NCBI RefSeq assembly: GCF_003054265.1
Contig: NZ_QBKT01000003.1
Location: 434,001-498,000, forward strand
DNA from: Kordia periserrulae
Lineage (GTDB): Bacteria; Bacteroidota; Bacteroidia; Flavobacteriales; Flavobacteriaceae
Length of the DNA stretch: 64,000 nt
Direction of reading: 5' to 3'
Positions 45,286 through 54,620 of this stretch are shown here, in pieces (position 1 is the first letter of the stretch; each line of letters starts with the position of its first letter). Below the pieces are notes generated by a model that made no database searches, was not told the origin of the DNA, and worked only from the letters and a program-made list of their open reading frames with translations. The translations under genes and the position numbers were made by a program.

Positions 45286-47007
45286 ATGAAATCTATCAAA
45301 TTATATATGGTATTTTTTTGTATCCTCATTATTTTTTCATGTAATGAAGATGACGAAGATTTTTCAGGAACAGGAACGGCAAACTTTTCAATAACAAGTC
45401 TTCAAGAAGTTGAAAACGCAACAAGCGCATTAGCTATAAATATTGGTATTGATAATTTTAACCATGCAGGAGGAACAATTTCTGTCGCTATTTCAGGTGC
45501 GACTTACGGAACCGATTACGAAACAAGTGCTGGAAGTGATACATTTACATTAGATGTCGCTCAAGGCGGATTGATAACGAGTTTTTCTATTCAACCAATT
45601 GACAACGACGCAATAGAAGCGAACAAACAATTAACCATTACACTAACGGACGCAACAGGCGCATTGACAATTGGTGACAATGCTACGCTTACATTTACAA
45701 TTTTAGAAGATGACGATCCGTTGGTAGCTGCTGTCGCTTTTGAAAGTGCAACGTTGGCAATTCAAGAAAATGCAACTTCAGCAACTACGATAAACATTCC
45801 TTTTGATCAAGAAACTACCAATGGCGGAACAATAACTATTGAAACTACAGGTGATGCTGTATTGGGAACTGATTACACAATTGTTGGACAAACAGCGACT
45901 ACATTTACACTTACAGTTCCTGCGAATGCTACCACAGCAAGTTTTGACATACAAGCCATTGATAATACCGTTTTTGAAGCAGACAAATCCATTATTTTTA
46001 CAGTTACTGAAGTTTCAGGCGGACTTAGCATCGGAACCATTCCCCAACTCACTGTAAGCATTGAAAATGACGATTCCCCTCCCAATCCCCTAATTGATTT
46101 TGATGCTTCAAATACAACTTCCTACAACGAAGATGCTGGAACGATTACAGTAAACTTTACACTTAGCGGTACAACCACAGCAGCTGCGACGATACAATTG
46201 ACCACTTCTGGAACAACAGATGCGAGCGATTTTAATTTTGGCGGAAGCACAGCAAATCCATACAGTTTTACCATTCCTGCGGGAAGTAGCACAGGAAGTG
46301 TGGCAATCACTATTACAGATGATGCTACTGTAGAAATGGACGAGATACTGACGCTAGAAATTACAAATGTTTCTGGTGGATTGGACGCTGGTGTCAATCT
46401 GCAACAGCAAACAATCACGATTACAGATAACGATGCAGTTGCTTTCAATTATGTGGAAGATTTTGAATCAGGAACAGATTTGGCGACTCTTGGTTTTGAA
46501 AATATTTTGAACGGACAAACCGTTGATCCTACAAGAGTCATAAGTTTGATTACCTCTAACGGAAATTTTTCAGACGTGAATAATGTAAACGGTACGTCAG
46601 ATAACGGACTCAATATGTTTTACAATGCGGGAAGCGGAACAACAGTCACAGAATTGCTTGACAATGTATTGGTATCTCCAATCATGAATGCGTCAGGAAA
46701 TATGGAAGTTATCATTGATAACAGTTACGCTTTTCTTAATCAAAACTCAGCAACAGTAACGTATTATTGGTCACAAACCTACAATGGTTCAGGAACATTT
46801 ATAGCATCTGAATGGAACGTGATGGGAACTGAAACGGCAGCAAACATGAATGGCGAAGGATTTGGAAACAATACGTACAAACAACAACAATTCAACATCA
46901 GTCCAACAGGAAACTTTTACATCGCAATTCGAGTTTCGCAAACAATAGATGGAGCAAATTACAGAACCCGATGGCGTTTTGATAACCTAAAAGTCAACTC
47001 TCTTTAA
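45286..47007 (+). CDS. Calx-beta-repeat lipoprotein, putative surface glycan-binding protein
   Basis: A 573-residue lipoprotein (MKSIKLYMVFFCILIIFSC, Cys19; ATG 45286 preferred over 45265). Three Calx-beta-type repeats of ~115 residues follow: TYGTDYE...DNDAIEANKQLTITL, GTDYTIVG...DNTVFEADKSIIFTV and DASDFNFG...DDATVEMDEILTLEI. These are calcium-binding beta-sandwiches. The last ~180 residues (from YVEDFESGTDL) look like a jelly-roll or choice-of-anchor-J module. Position in the PUL and surface anchoring suggest glycan capture; no enzyme motif is seen. Confidence 0.78.
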   Translation: MKSIKLYMVFFCILIIFSCNEDDEDFSGTGTANFSITSLQEVENATSALAINIGIDNFNHAGGTISVAISGATYGTDYETSAGSDTFTLDVAQGGLITSFSIQPIDNDAIEANKQLTITLTDATGALTIGDNATLTFTILEDDDPLVAAVAFESATLAIQENATSATTINIPFDQETTNGGTITIETTGDAVLGTDYTIVGQTATTFTLTVPANATTASFDIQAIDNTVFEADKSIIFTVTEVSGGLSIGTIPQLTVSIENDDSPPNPLIDFDASNTTSYNEDAGTITVNFTLSGTTTAAATIQLTTSGTTDASDFNFGGSTANPYSFTIPAGSSTGSVAITITDDATVEMDEILTLEITNVSGGLDAGVNLQQQTITITDNDAVAFNYVEDFESGTDLATLGFENILNGQTVDPTRVISLITSNGNFSDVNNVNGTSDNGLNMFYNAGSGTTVTELLDNVLVSPIMNASGNMEVIIDNSYAFLNQNSATVTYYWSQTYNGSGTFIASEWNVMGTETAANMNGEGFGNNTYKQQQFNISPTGNFYIAIRVSQTIDGANYRTRWRFDNLKVNSL

Positions 47008-47035
47008 AAACAAGCATTACTTAACACACTTACTT

Positions 47036-47392
47036 ATGAAAAAACTACTCTTCATTTGCCTTTTCGTATTAGGCTTCGCAACGACAGCTGTTGCACAGAA
47101 TAAAAAAATGATCGCGAAAGCAGAAAAAAAGATTGAGAAAATCAATACGCAAATTACAAGCGTTGACAGTTCGTTAGCACTTTCTGACGCACAAAAAGAG
47201 CAAATCACTGCGATTGAGATTAAAACGGCAAAAGCAATTAAAGCTTTGCGTAAAGAGATTAGCGATAAAGATGAATTAAAAGAAAAAGTAAAAGAACTGA
47301 ACAAAGAAGCAGGGAAAGAAATTTCTAAAAATGTGTTGACCAAAAAACAACGAAAAGCAAGAAGTACTTATCGCAAACAAAATAAAAACTAA
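47036..47392 (+). CDS. Small lysine-rich periplasmic protein
   Basis: A 118-residue protein with a signal peptide (MKKLLFICLFVLGFATTAVAQ). The mature part is highly charged and helical, rich in Lys and Glu (KAEKKIEKINTQI, KEKVKELNKEAGKE), and ends in a basic tail. LSDAQKEQI and NVLTKKQRKA faintly recall the LTxxQ motifs of Spy/CpxP-type periplasmic chaperones, but the match is weak. It lies between the Calx-beta and GH5 genes with short gaps, so it is probably transcribed with them. Confidence 0.65.
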   Translation: MKKLLFICLFVLGFATTAVAQNKKMIAKAEKKIEKINTQITSVDSSLALSDAQKEQITAIEIKTAKAIKALRKEISDKDELKEKVKELNKEAGKEISKNVLTKKQRKARSTYRKQNKN

Positions 47393-47408
47393 TACGTAGC
47401 ACTTTAAA

Positions 47409-49274
47409 ATGTACTTTAATCGTTACATATATATGCTTTTTTTGCTACTTCCTGTAGGCATTCTTGCGCAAGCGACACCACAGCAAATGGTGGCTCGTAT
47501 GGACAGAGGAATCAATTTAGGAAATGTGCTCAGTGCACCGTATGAAGGAAACTGGGCGCCAGCAGTAGAAGAAAGCTATTTTGATGATGTTGCCGCCGTG
47601 GGCTTTAAAACGGTTCGTATTCCGATTCGTTTTGACAATCAAACGACAACCTTAGCAAGTGTAACGTATACAGATGTTAATACAGGAAACTACATAGGTT
47701 CTGCTAATGATTATGCTGTAAATACAACCTACTTAGACCGAATTGAAGAAGTAGTTGACTGGGCGCTAGACAGAGGTTTGATAGCCATTATAGATGTACA
47801 TGGCGATCATTGGTTTTGGGAAAGTTACGATGCGTCTAGTTCGCATTACAAAACAGGAAACGACCGTTTGGCGGCAGAAGATCGCTTTCGAGCAATTTGG
47901 CGTGATATTTCGGTGCGTTTTCAAAACAAGTCAGAAAATCTCCTTTTTGAGATAATGAACGAAGCCTACTTTAGCATGTCTGCCACAGAGGTCGATGTTG
48001 TCAATGCCGATATCCTTTCTATCATACGTAATACTAATACCACCCGAAATGTAATCGTGAATGGTGGCGGATTGAACTCGTGGCAGGCTCCTTTGCAAAT
48101 GTCAAGTACATTTCTAAACAGTGACAATTATTTAATTGCAACTTTTCATTATTACAAACCGTTCAACTTTACAAGTTCTTCTAAACCGCAACACAACAAC
48201 TTTTCTTGGGGAACTACGTCGGATAAAAGTACTGTCGACACACATTTTGACAATGTACAAACGTGGTCGCAAGCCAACAACATTCCTGTATTATTAGGCG
48301 AATTTGGTGCTGATAATGAAGGCGGATACGATTATTACAATCAAACGTATGGAGCCTATGGCGGACCTGATAATGCTTCGCGAGTAGCCTATCATGAATA
48401 TTTGGCTGAAGCAGCTATCAATAGAGGTTTTGCTTTTACGGTGTGGGATGCGGGAGAAAAATCGAACAAAACTATTTACAAAGCTACCAACAGAAATTGG
48501 GTGACAGATGTTAGAAACGCCGTGTTGGGAATTGATTGTTTGACTTCTGGAATTATCTCCAATGCTGATATTGAATGTGGCTATAACAACGATTGGAGTC
48601 TTTGGACAGATACTGCGGTAACTGCCACTATTGCGAATGCCAGTGCTTCTGAAAACTATAACAATAGTACCTCTTTAAAAGTAGCCGTTTCGACTGCTGG
48701 AAGCGGATTTGGAAAAGCTGTCATAAGGAATCAAACAGTAACAGATGCTTCTTTGATAGGAAAAACATTCGTGTTTTCATGCAGAGCAAAGGCAAATACA
48801 ACGACGCAACAATTCAAAATGCGTGTCAAAGCTACGGTGAATGGAAGTTCACAACTAACGGCCTCTAGTACGTATGATTTATCATCAACAGATTATGAAA
48901 ACTTTGAGTTTTCCTATACAGTTCCTGCAAATACAACAACGTTGCAATTTCAAGTGTTGGTTGGGAAACAGACAGGCGATTATTTCTTTGATGATTTTCA
49001 AGTATCAGAAGCAATTCCAGAAGTATTATCTATTCAAGAGGAATCAACAGAAAATACGTTGGTCATTTACCCAAATCCTACGCGCGACTTTATACACATA
49101 CAAACCACAAAACAAATCTTACAATACGAATTATACACCTTTGAAGGAAAAATGCTGCTGACAACGAACACAGCACCTTTGCAAATATCCAATTACACCA
49201 ATGGCTTATACATACTGAAAGTGTTATTTTCAGATCGTTCGAGCCAATATCAAAAAATAATCATCAAAAAATAA
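47409..49274 (+). CDS. GH5 endoglycanase with carbohydrate-binding and T9SS domains
   Basis: A 621-residue secreted enzyme. Signal peptide to ~20; GH5 barrel ~25-370 with MDRGINLGNVL, VGFKTVRIPIRF, the acid/base Glu185 in IMNEAY, ATFHYYKPFNF and nucleophile Glu298 in LGEFG. A beta-sandwich of ~140 residues (from ISNADIECGYNNDWSLW) resembles CBM4/9-type binding modules. A type A T9SS sorting domain (VIYPNPTRDFIHIQ to KIIIKK) targets it to the cell surface or outside. GH5 covers cellulases, mannanases and xylanases; the exact bond cannot be told here. Confidence 0.92.
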   Translation: MYFNRYIYMLFLLLPVGILAQATPQQMVARMDRGINLGNVLSAPYEGNWAPAVEESYFDDVAAVGFKTVRIPIRFDNQTTTLASVTYTDVNTGNYIGSANDYAVNTTYLDRIEEVVDWALDRGLIAIIDVHGDHWFWESYDASSSHYKTGNDRLAAEDRFRAIWRDISVRFQNKSENLLFEIMNEAYFSMSATEVDVVNADILSIIRNTNTTRNVIVNGGGLNSWQAPLQMSSTFLNSDNYLIATFHYYKPFNFTSSSKPQHNNFSWGTTSDKSTVDTHFDNVQTWSQANNIPVLLGEFGADNEGGYDYYNQTYGAYGGPDNASRVAYHEYLAEAAINRGFAFTVWDAGEKSNKTIYKATNRNWVTDVRNAVLGIDCLTSGIISNADIECGYNNDWSLWTDTAVTATIANASASENYNNSTSLKVAVSTAGSGFGKAVIRNQTVTDASLIGKTFVFSCRAKANTTTQQFKMRVKATVNGSSQLTASSTYDLSSTDYENFEFSYTVPANTTTLQFQVLVGKQTGDYFFDDFQVSEAIPEVLSIQEESTENTLVIYPNPTRDFIHIQTTKQILQYELYTFEGKMLLTTNTAPLQISNYTNGLYILKVLFSDRSSQYQKIIIKK

Positions 49275-49289
49275 CTAAGCACAATCATT

Positions 49290-50531
49290 ATGAAAAAAAT
49301 TACATTATTTTTAATTTTATTACCATTTTTTGCGTTTTCGCAAAACATCGTATATAACTTTAACACTACAGGCGATGTAGAAGGATTTACCCAAGGAGGA
49401 ATTGGTTCTTTTGACGTTCCAGCGCCTGGCGGTTCATTAGAATGTTCAGGTTGGACAGGAGGATTTCAACAAGTGCGCTCTCCAGAAGGTTTAAATCTCG
49501 TGGAAGCTGATTATGCTATTTTACGTATTGTGGTTGAAAATGCCACTAATAACGATATTTGGCAAGTAATCAATTACGATACTGCAGATCAAAATGCAGG
49601 GCAAGGAGAAAAGTTAGATTTTACCATGCCTATTGTAACTGCGGGAAGCGGTTTTACAACGTTTGACTTGGCTATTCCTGTAAATCCTGATAATGGAGGA
49701 ACGTTAGATAGGGTAGGAATTAGAGCAAAACAAGGAAATACATTTGGTTTGACCGGAACCTTAAAAATTGATCAATTTATGATTGTAAATACGATTGTTG
49801 AAGATATGTGGGTTGCCAATCCTAATTTTGAAACTTCTTCTGACTGGTCAGCATCTGGAGGAGAAACAACAGCTTCTTTTTCTACGATGAGTCCGCAAGA
49901 AGGTTCGCAATCGGGCGTATTGACTTTTACAGCAGATCAAACATCCAATCAATTTTTAGAAAACACCATTTATGATTTTGGTATGGAAGTAAATCCAGAA
50001 GAAATTAACAGTACATTTTGGGTACGTTCTAGCAGAGCTGGAATACAGGTGCAAATAACGTATGATATATTTGATGCTGCAGGAACGAAGATTACAGGAA
50101 ATAATACGGGTGCTTATACAATCACAGCAGCTGACACTTGGGAAGAAGTGACTACTAATAAAGTGATCAATGACCCATTTCACCAAATACAATATCGTTT
50201 AAAAGTACGCTCACAGTCTAATGCTTTAACAGGTGATGTGGTAATGTTTGATAATGTAACAGCAAGCTTTACCTATGCAACACTAAGCAACGAATCTTTT
50301 GAAACTACACCAAACTTTACGATGTATCCAAATCCTGTTAAGAATGAATTATTCATTAATAGTGAAAATGACATCCAAAAGGTTGAAATATTCAACATTA
50401 CAGGACAACGTATACTTGAAGCGAATAACAGTAAAAGAATCAATACATCAAGCTTGCGTAATGGAATTTACATGGTGAAATTGACAAGTGAAAACGGTGG
50501 AGTTTCCGTGAAAAAGCTCATTAAAAATTGA
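49290..50531 (+). CDS. Secreted protein with two carbohydrate-binding-like domains and T9SS tag
   Basis: A 413-residue protein with a signal peptide (ending FFAFSQ). Residues ~20-165 (VYNFNTTGDVEGFTQGG to LKIDQFMIV) and ~170-330 (WVANPNFETSSDWSASGG to VMFDNVTASF) are beta-sandwiches resembling CBM-type modules; the second is of CBM4/9 style. Residues ~345-413 are a T9SS type A domain (YPNPVKNELFIN to GVSVKKLIKN). No catalytic motif is visible. It probably binds glycan at the surface. A strong terminator follows 25 bp after the stop codon. Confidence 0.8.
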   Translation: MKKITLFLILLPFFAFSQNIVYNFNTTGDVEGFTQGGIGSFDVPAPGGSLECSGWTGGFQQVRSPEGLNLVEADYAILRIVVENATNNDIWQVINYDTADQNAGQGEKLDFTMPIVTAGSGFTTFDLAIPVNPDNGGTLDRVGIRAKQGNTFGLTGTLKIDQFMIVNTIVEDMWVANPNFETSSDWSASGGETTASFSTMSPQEGSQSGVLTFTADQTSNQFLENTIYDFGMEVNPEEINSTFWVRSSRAGIQVQITYDIFDAAGTKITGNNTGAYTITAADTWEEVTTNKVINDPFHQIQYRLKVRSQSNALTGDVVMFDNVTASFTYATLSNESFETTPNFTMYPNPVKNELFINSENDIQKVEIFNITGQRILEANNSKRINTSSLRNGIYMVKLTSENGGVSVKKLIKN

Positions 50532-50555
50532 TTACCTGATAGTTAATTGCCCTTC

Positions 50556-50595
50556 ATAGCAGAGATTTTTAGTATTGGGTCTCTGCTATTTTTTT
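50556..50595 (+). terminator. Internal PUL terminator
   Basis: ATAGCAGAGA and TCTCTGCTAT pair perfectly around a TTTTTAGTATTGGG loop and are followed by TTTTTT. It separates the surface-protein genes from the symporter gene, so the latter either has its own promoter or depends on read-through. Confidence 0.9.
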
Positions 50596-50614
50596 AATCC
50601 TAAATCTTATTTAC

Positions 50615-52204
50615 ATGCTTGGTATACTCTCTTTTATTGGTTTTACCGCTTTAGTAGCTATTATTTCGTATCTAGCAACGCGTTCTACAGATGAAAATTC
50701 TGCCGATGGTTATTTTTTGGGCGGAAGAAGTCTCACAGGAATCGTTATTGCAGGTTCTTTACTGTTGACAAATCTTTCCACAGAACAAATAGTTGGACTC
50801 AACGGATCTGCCTATAAAGAAGGAATTTTAGTCATGGCGTGGGAAACTTTAGCAGCCATTGCCATGGTGATTACTGCCATATTTTTATTACCACGGTATT
50901 TAAAAGGCGGAATTGCTACGATTCCTACCTTTTTAGAAAGACGCTATAACAAAACCACCAAAGCATTAACTTCAGGATTATTTTTAACAGGATACGTAGT
51001 GGTTTTATTGCCAATCGTATTGTATTCAGGAGCATTAGCCATTAACAGTATGTTTGATGTGCCAGAAATGTTAGGAGTCTCAAAAACTGTTGCCTTGTGG
51101 TCTACTGTTTTCTTTATCGGAATTGTAGGTTCTATATATGCAATTTTTGGAGGATTAAAAGCGGTAGCGGTTTCAGACACTATCAATGCCGTTGGTTTGC
51201 TCATTGGCGGATTGATGATTCCGTATTTTGGATTGTGCTACATTGGCGATGGAAGTCTGTCGGAAGGAATTTCAACCTTAATGACTGCAAACCCTGAAAA
51301 GTTTGATGCTATCGGAAATTCTGAATCGTCCATACCCTTTGCGACAATTTTTACAGGAATGATGTTGGTGCAGCTATTTTATTGGGGAACCAACCAAGCC
51401 ATCATTCAGCGTGCGTTGGGAGCCAAAAACTTAAAAGAAGGACAAAAAGGACTGATCTTCGCTTCATTTATCAAAATATTAGGTCCATTAATCGTCGTTA
51501 TTCCAGGGATTATTGCGTATCACATCTTTCAAGGAAACCTGCCAAATGCAGATGAAGCCTATCCAGAATTGGTAGCAAAAGTATTGCCAGTATCGCTAGT
51601 TGGCTTCTTTGCCGCCGTATTATTTGGCGCAATTTTGAGTTCGTTCAACAGTGCATTAAACAGTTCGGTAACCCTTTTTGGGGTAGATATTTACAAAGAA
51701 TTCATCAACAAAAAAGCTACCGAAAAACAAATTGTCAACGCAGGGAAATATTTTGGAATCTTACTCGCAATCTTAGCAATGGTGGTAGCACCTTTCATAG
51801 CATACGCACCAGATGGATTGTTTGGCTATTTACAAGAAGTAAACGGTTGTTACAGCATTCCTATCCTAACAATTATTATTGTGGGATATCTTACCAAACG
51901 TGTGCCGGCAAAAGCGGCAAATATTGCTATCGTTTCAGGTGCAGTTTTGTATATCATCAGTCAATTTGTGTTGGAACCTTATGTATTTGGTAAAGACAAC
52001 TATCCACATTTCTTGCATATCATGGCAATCTTATTTGTTTTGAATATTTTAATCATGTTAATCATAGGTAAAATGGAACCGAGAGAAGAATCATACGAAC
52101 AAAAATTTACGCAAGAAGTAGACATTACACCATGGCAGTACGCTAAGATTTTTGGTGTAGCAATTATTTTTATCGTAATTACCACTTTTATTTATTTTTC
52201 ATAA
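50615..52204 (+). CDS. Sodium:solute symporter (SSS family, SLC5-type sugar transporter)
   Basis: A 529-residue inner-membrane protein with about 13-14 hydrophobic helices. It imports a released sugar with sodium. NSADGYFLGGRSLTG, LLTNLSTEQIVGLNGSAYKEG, GGLKAVAVSDTINAVG, the NQAIIQRALGAKNLKEGQKG loop and FGAILSSFNSALNSS are family hallmarks. Its place after the GHs suggests that it carries fucose, xylose or another monosaccharide of the degraded glycan into the cytoplasm. It starts just after the terminator at 50556. Confidence 0.93.
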   Translation: MLGILSFIGFTALVAIISYLATRSTDENSADGYFLGGRSLTGIVIAGSLLLTNLSTEQIVGLNGSAYKEGILVMAWETLAAIAMVITAIFLLPRYLKGGIATIPTFLERRYNKTTKALTSGLFLTGYVVVLLPIVLYSGALAINSMFDVPEMLGVSKTVALWSTVFFIGIVGSIYAIFGGLKAVAVSDTINAVGLLIGGLMIPYFGLCYIGDGSLSEGISTLMTANPEKFDAIGNSESSIPFATIFTGMMLVQLFYWGTNQAIIQRALGAKNLKEGQKGLIFASFIKILGPLIVVIPGIIAYHIFQGNLPNADEAYPELVAKVLPVSLVGFFAAVLFGAILSSFNSALNSSVTLFGVDIYKEFINKKATEKQIVNAGKYFGILLAILAMVVAPFIAYAPDGLFGYLQEVNGCYSIPILTIIIVGYLTKRVPAKAANIAIVSGAVLYIISQFVLEPYVFGKDNYPHFLHIMAILFVLNILIMLIIGKMEPREESYEQKFTQEVDITPWQYAKIFGVAIIFIVITTFIYFS

Positions 52205-52216
52205 CAAAATAAAAAG

Positions 52217-54022
52217 ATGATGAAGATGAAATTATCATTCCTACTATTTTTTCTATGTTTCTTGAATGGTTTCGCGCAGACAAACTACTACGTAGATCAA
52301 CAAAATGGCAACAATACAAATGACGGCTTATCTCCTGTAACAGCCTTTAAAACAATAAATTCTACCCTAACCGGATTACTGACTGGTGGCGATACACTTT
52401 TTATTATGGGTGAATATACAAATGCCAGTTATGATGAAAGTTATGTGTACAATATGCCAAACGATGCACATTTGTGGCATTCGGAAAATACGATTAGAAT
52501 CAATAATTTACATGGAACACCACCACAAAATGGACAAGCTGCCAAATACATTACTATCAAAGGATATGATAGCAATACTATTTTAAAAGGCGACGGAAGT
52601 AATATTTTTAGAATATTAAATTCTAGCTACGTCATTATTGAAGAGCTCACAATCGAAGGAAATATCAATATTCCATTAGCTACTGCAAATGCCATACAAT
52701 TTGTCTACATAGACACAAACACGGTTGCGAACGAAAATGCGCCACTCATCACAGATATCAAATACAGAGACCAAGACTGTGTGAGTAACTGTACGCCCAA
52801 CGCAGTAGTAGATGGCGAAATCTATTCTGATTTAAGCGGAATGAATATTAAAAGACCTTCGTATGTAGATACGAGAGGTTTGTACGCTAGTAAAGTAGAA
52901 AATATCATCATTCGGAACAATACAATTCGTTATATGCCTGGTGGCGGATTGCGTGTTTCTGACTGTGAAGACATTGACATCATTGAAAATGAAATTAGCT
53001 ATTGTTCTAGGCGTTCCTACTCAGGAACACACGGTTTAGTAATAACCAAAGCCACCAGTACAAGAACTGGAGATGACTACAGAATTCGAATTTTACGAAA
53101 TAAAGTGCATCACAATTTTAACGAACAATACTCTTGGGCACCTACTAAAACGGTCATTACACCTCATATTGACGAAGGCAAAGGAATTTCGCTGCAGCGC
53201 AATCAAACTACATATAACACTGACGGTTCTATCGATGTCAATTGGGAAAATGGACGAATTTTGGTGCAAAACAACATCTGTTATTACAACGGCTTTAGTG
53301 GTGTGCACAGCAATGACGGAAACCGCATCGACATTATCAATAATACCTGTTATTTCAATTCGTACACAAAATCTATTACAGAAGGAATCACGTCTAGCAG
53401 TAACGGCGGAAATATTGGTATCAGTGCCAATGGAGGCGTAGATATCAAAATTTTAAACAACATTAGTATCATTGATTCCAATTTGAGTAAATCTGCGATT
53501 GCATCTCCTATCGCTGCTGCAGATGGTTTGGTTGTACGCGATAATATTATTTATGGAACGGAAGGCGCTATTAGCGAAAACGCAAATGTTGCTTCCTTAC
53601 AAGTCAACACGCAAATGGTTGATCCGTTGTTTGTAGATGCCGCTAATTTCGATTTTAATTTACAAGCAACTTCACCAGCTATTGATCCTACAACAGCATT
53701 ACAAGACGCTCCAACCGTTGATTTCTTCAACAATACAAGAGACAGTAATCCAGATATTGGTGCCATTGAATATGCGTCAACATTAAGTATAAAAGATGAG
53801 TCATTCACTTCGATTAAAATCTACCCAAATCCGGCAACTCATCAAATTACAATTGAAGGCATTGAACTAGATACTTCCAAAGTAAGACTATATAATTCTT
53901 TAGGTCAAGAACTGCATAATTTTAAATTCACGTCAAGTAGAATCATGAACATAAGCACTTTACCAACAGGAATTTACTTTTTAAAACTATCGGGCACTGT
54001 TCGAAAGATTCTCAAAAAGTAA
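52217..54022 (+). CDS. Secreted parallel beta-helix protein with T9SS tag
   Basis: A 601-residue protein with a signal peptide (to about GFAQ). TNYYVDQQNGNNTNDGLSPVTAFKTI is a DUF1565-type beginning, followed by right-handed beta-helix turns (IIIRNNTIRYMPGGGLRVSDCEDIDIIENEI, then similar blocks to ~430 as in pectate-lyase-like proteins). NTRDSNPDIGAIEY is the choice-of-anchor-Q end. Residues ~535-601 are a T9SS type A domain (IKIYPNPATHQITIEG). It could be a polysaccharide lyase or binding protein; catalytic residues cannot be assigned. It is the last PUL gene, 12 bp after the symporter. Confidence 0.85.
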   Translation: MMKMKLSFLLFFLCFLNGFAQTNYYVDQQNGNNTNDGLSPVTAFKTINSTLTGLLTGGDTLFIMGEYTNASYDESYVYNMPNDAHLWHSENTIRINNLHGTPPQNGQAAKYITIKGYDSNTILKGDGSNIFRILNSSYVIIEELTIEGNINIPLATANAIQFVYIDTNTVANENAPLITDIKYRDQDCVSNCTPNAVVDGEIYSDLSGMNIKRPSYVDTRGLYASKVENIIIRNNTIRYMPGGGLRVSDCEDIDIIENEISYCSRRSYSGTHGLVITKATSTRTGDDYRIRILRNKVHHNFNEQYSWAPTKTVITPHIDEGKGISLQRNQTTYNTDGSIDVNWENGRILVQNNICYYNGFSGVHSNDGNRIDIINNTCYFNSYTKSITEGITSSSNGGNIGISANGGVDIKILNNISIIDSNLSKSAIASPIAAADGLVVRDNIIYGTEGAISENANVASLQVNTQMVDPLFVDAANFDFNLQATSPAIDPTTALQDAPTVDFFNNTRDSNPDIGAIEYASTLSIKDESFTSIKIYPNPATHQITIEGIELDTSKVRLYNSLGQELHNFKFTSSRIMNISTLPTGIYFLKLSGTVRKILKK

Positions 54023-54124
54023 TTCTAGCAAAATATTTTAACAAGAAGTTATAAAAATCAAATTCGTCAAAAATCATGAATAGTTAAGAGTAACAAATCG
54101 ACAAATTCACAAAAAACAAAAAAC

Positions 54125-54152
54125 AAACAACAAACAACAAACAACAAATAAC
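54125..54152. repeat. 7-bp tandem repeat (AAACAAC, 4 units)
   Basis: Three AAACAAC units and one AAATAAC, the same unit as at 9206-9303, directly before the right copy of the PUL-flanking repeat. Confidence 0.85.
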
Positions 54153-54154
54153 AC

Positions 54155-54269
54155 GCAGTTGGTTAAATTTTGCGCACCTGATTTTCAGTTGTTTATGAAA
54201 TAAGGAGTTCGAAAAAGGGTCGATTTCTATGCTTTTCGGTACTCTGAAACGGTACTCTTTTAATGCTTT
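54155..54269 (+). repeat. PUL-flanking repeat, right copy (~115 bp)
   Basis: Direct copy of 20951-21066, with the ACCTGATTTTCAGTT, AAATAAGGAGT and CTTTTCGGTACTCTGAAACG blocks conserved. It lies 132 bp beyond the last PUL gene. The left and right copies enclose the whole 33-kb PUL. The rest of 54023-54404 is AT-rich with no credible gene. Confidence 0.8.
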
Positions 54270-54404
54270 AAAATTACTATTTTTTCTATTGTGAAGCGCC
54301 TAATCCAAACATGAGAAGAGTTGTTGTAAGGAAACTGCTTTTTTGTTGGTTTATTAAAAAAAATAAATACAGGGAACTTCATCAATATATACAATGGTAA
54401 TTGC

Positions 54405-54620
54405 TTAGTCAATACTGTCAATAGAAACTTCAATATTTATGGGAATAAATTGATCTGAATTATGCTCAAAACGGGGCTTTATGCCCGATTGATATAATTT
54501 GTTCTTATGACGATAATGATTCAACAAATATTGAAAGGTATGATACTTGATATCTTCCCGCTCACAAAAATCTTTTTGGTTGATATCTTCTATATACATC
54601 TGGTAAATCGAAGAAAACAT
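54405..54620 (-). pseudogene. IS66-type accessory ORF (TnpA-like) remnant
   Basis: A 71-residue ORF. The pattern INQKDFCEREDIKYHTFQYLLNHYR and the later QFIPI resemble the small first ORF of IS66-group elements, where QxxFCxxxxIxxxTFxYWxxKYR and FIPI/FIPV blocks occur. No second or third IS66 ORF follows, so it is likely a remnant. It lies on the outer side of the right PUL-flanking repeat. The family call rests on pattern memory. Confidence 0.5.

Noticed and set aside
45056-45289. 77-codon ORF between sulfatase 5 and the Calx-beta gene
   Set aside because: It is made of AT-rich intergenic sequence, overlaps the lipoprotein start, and has no signal or domain.
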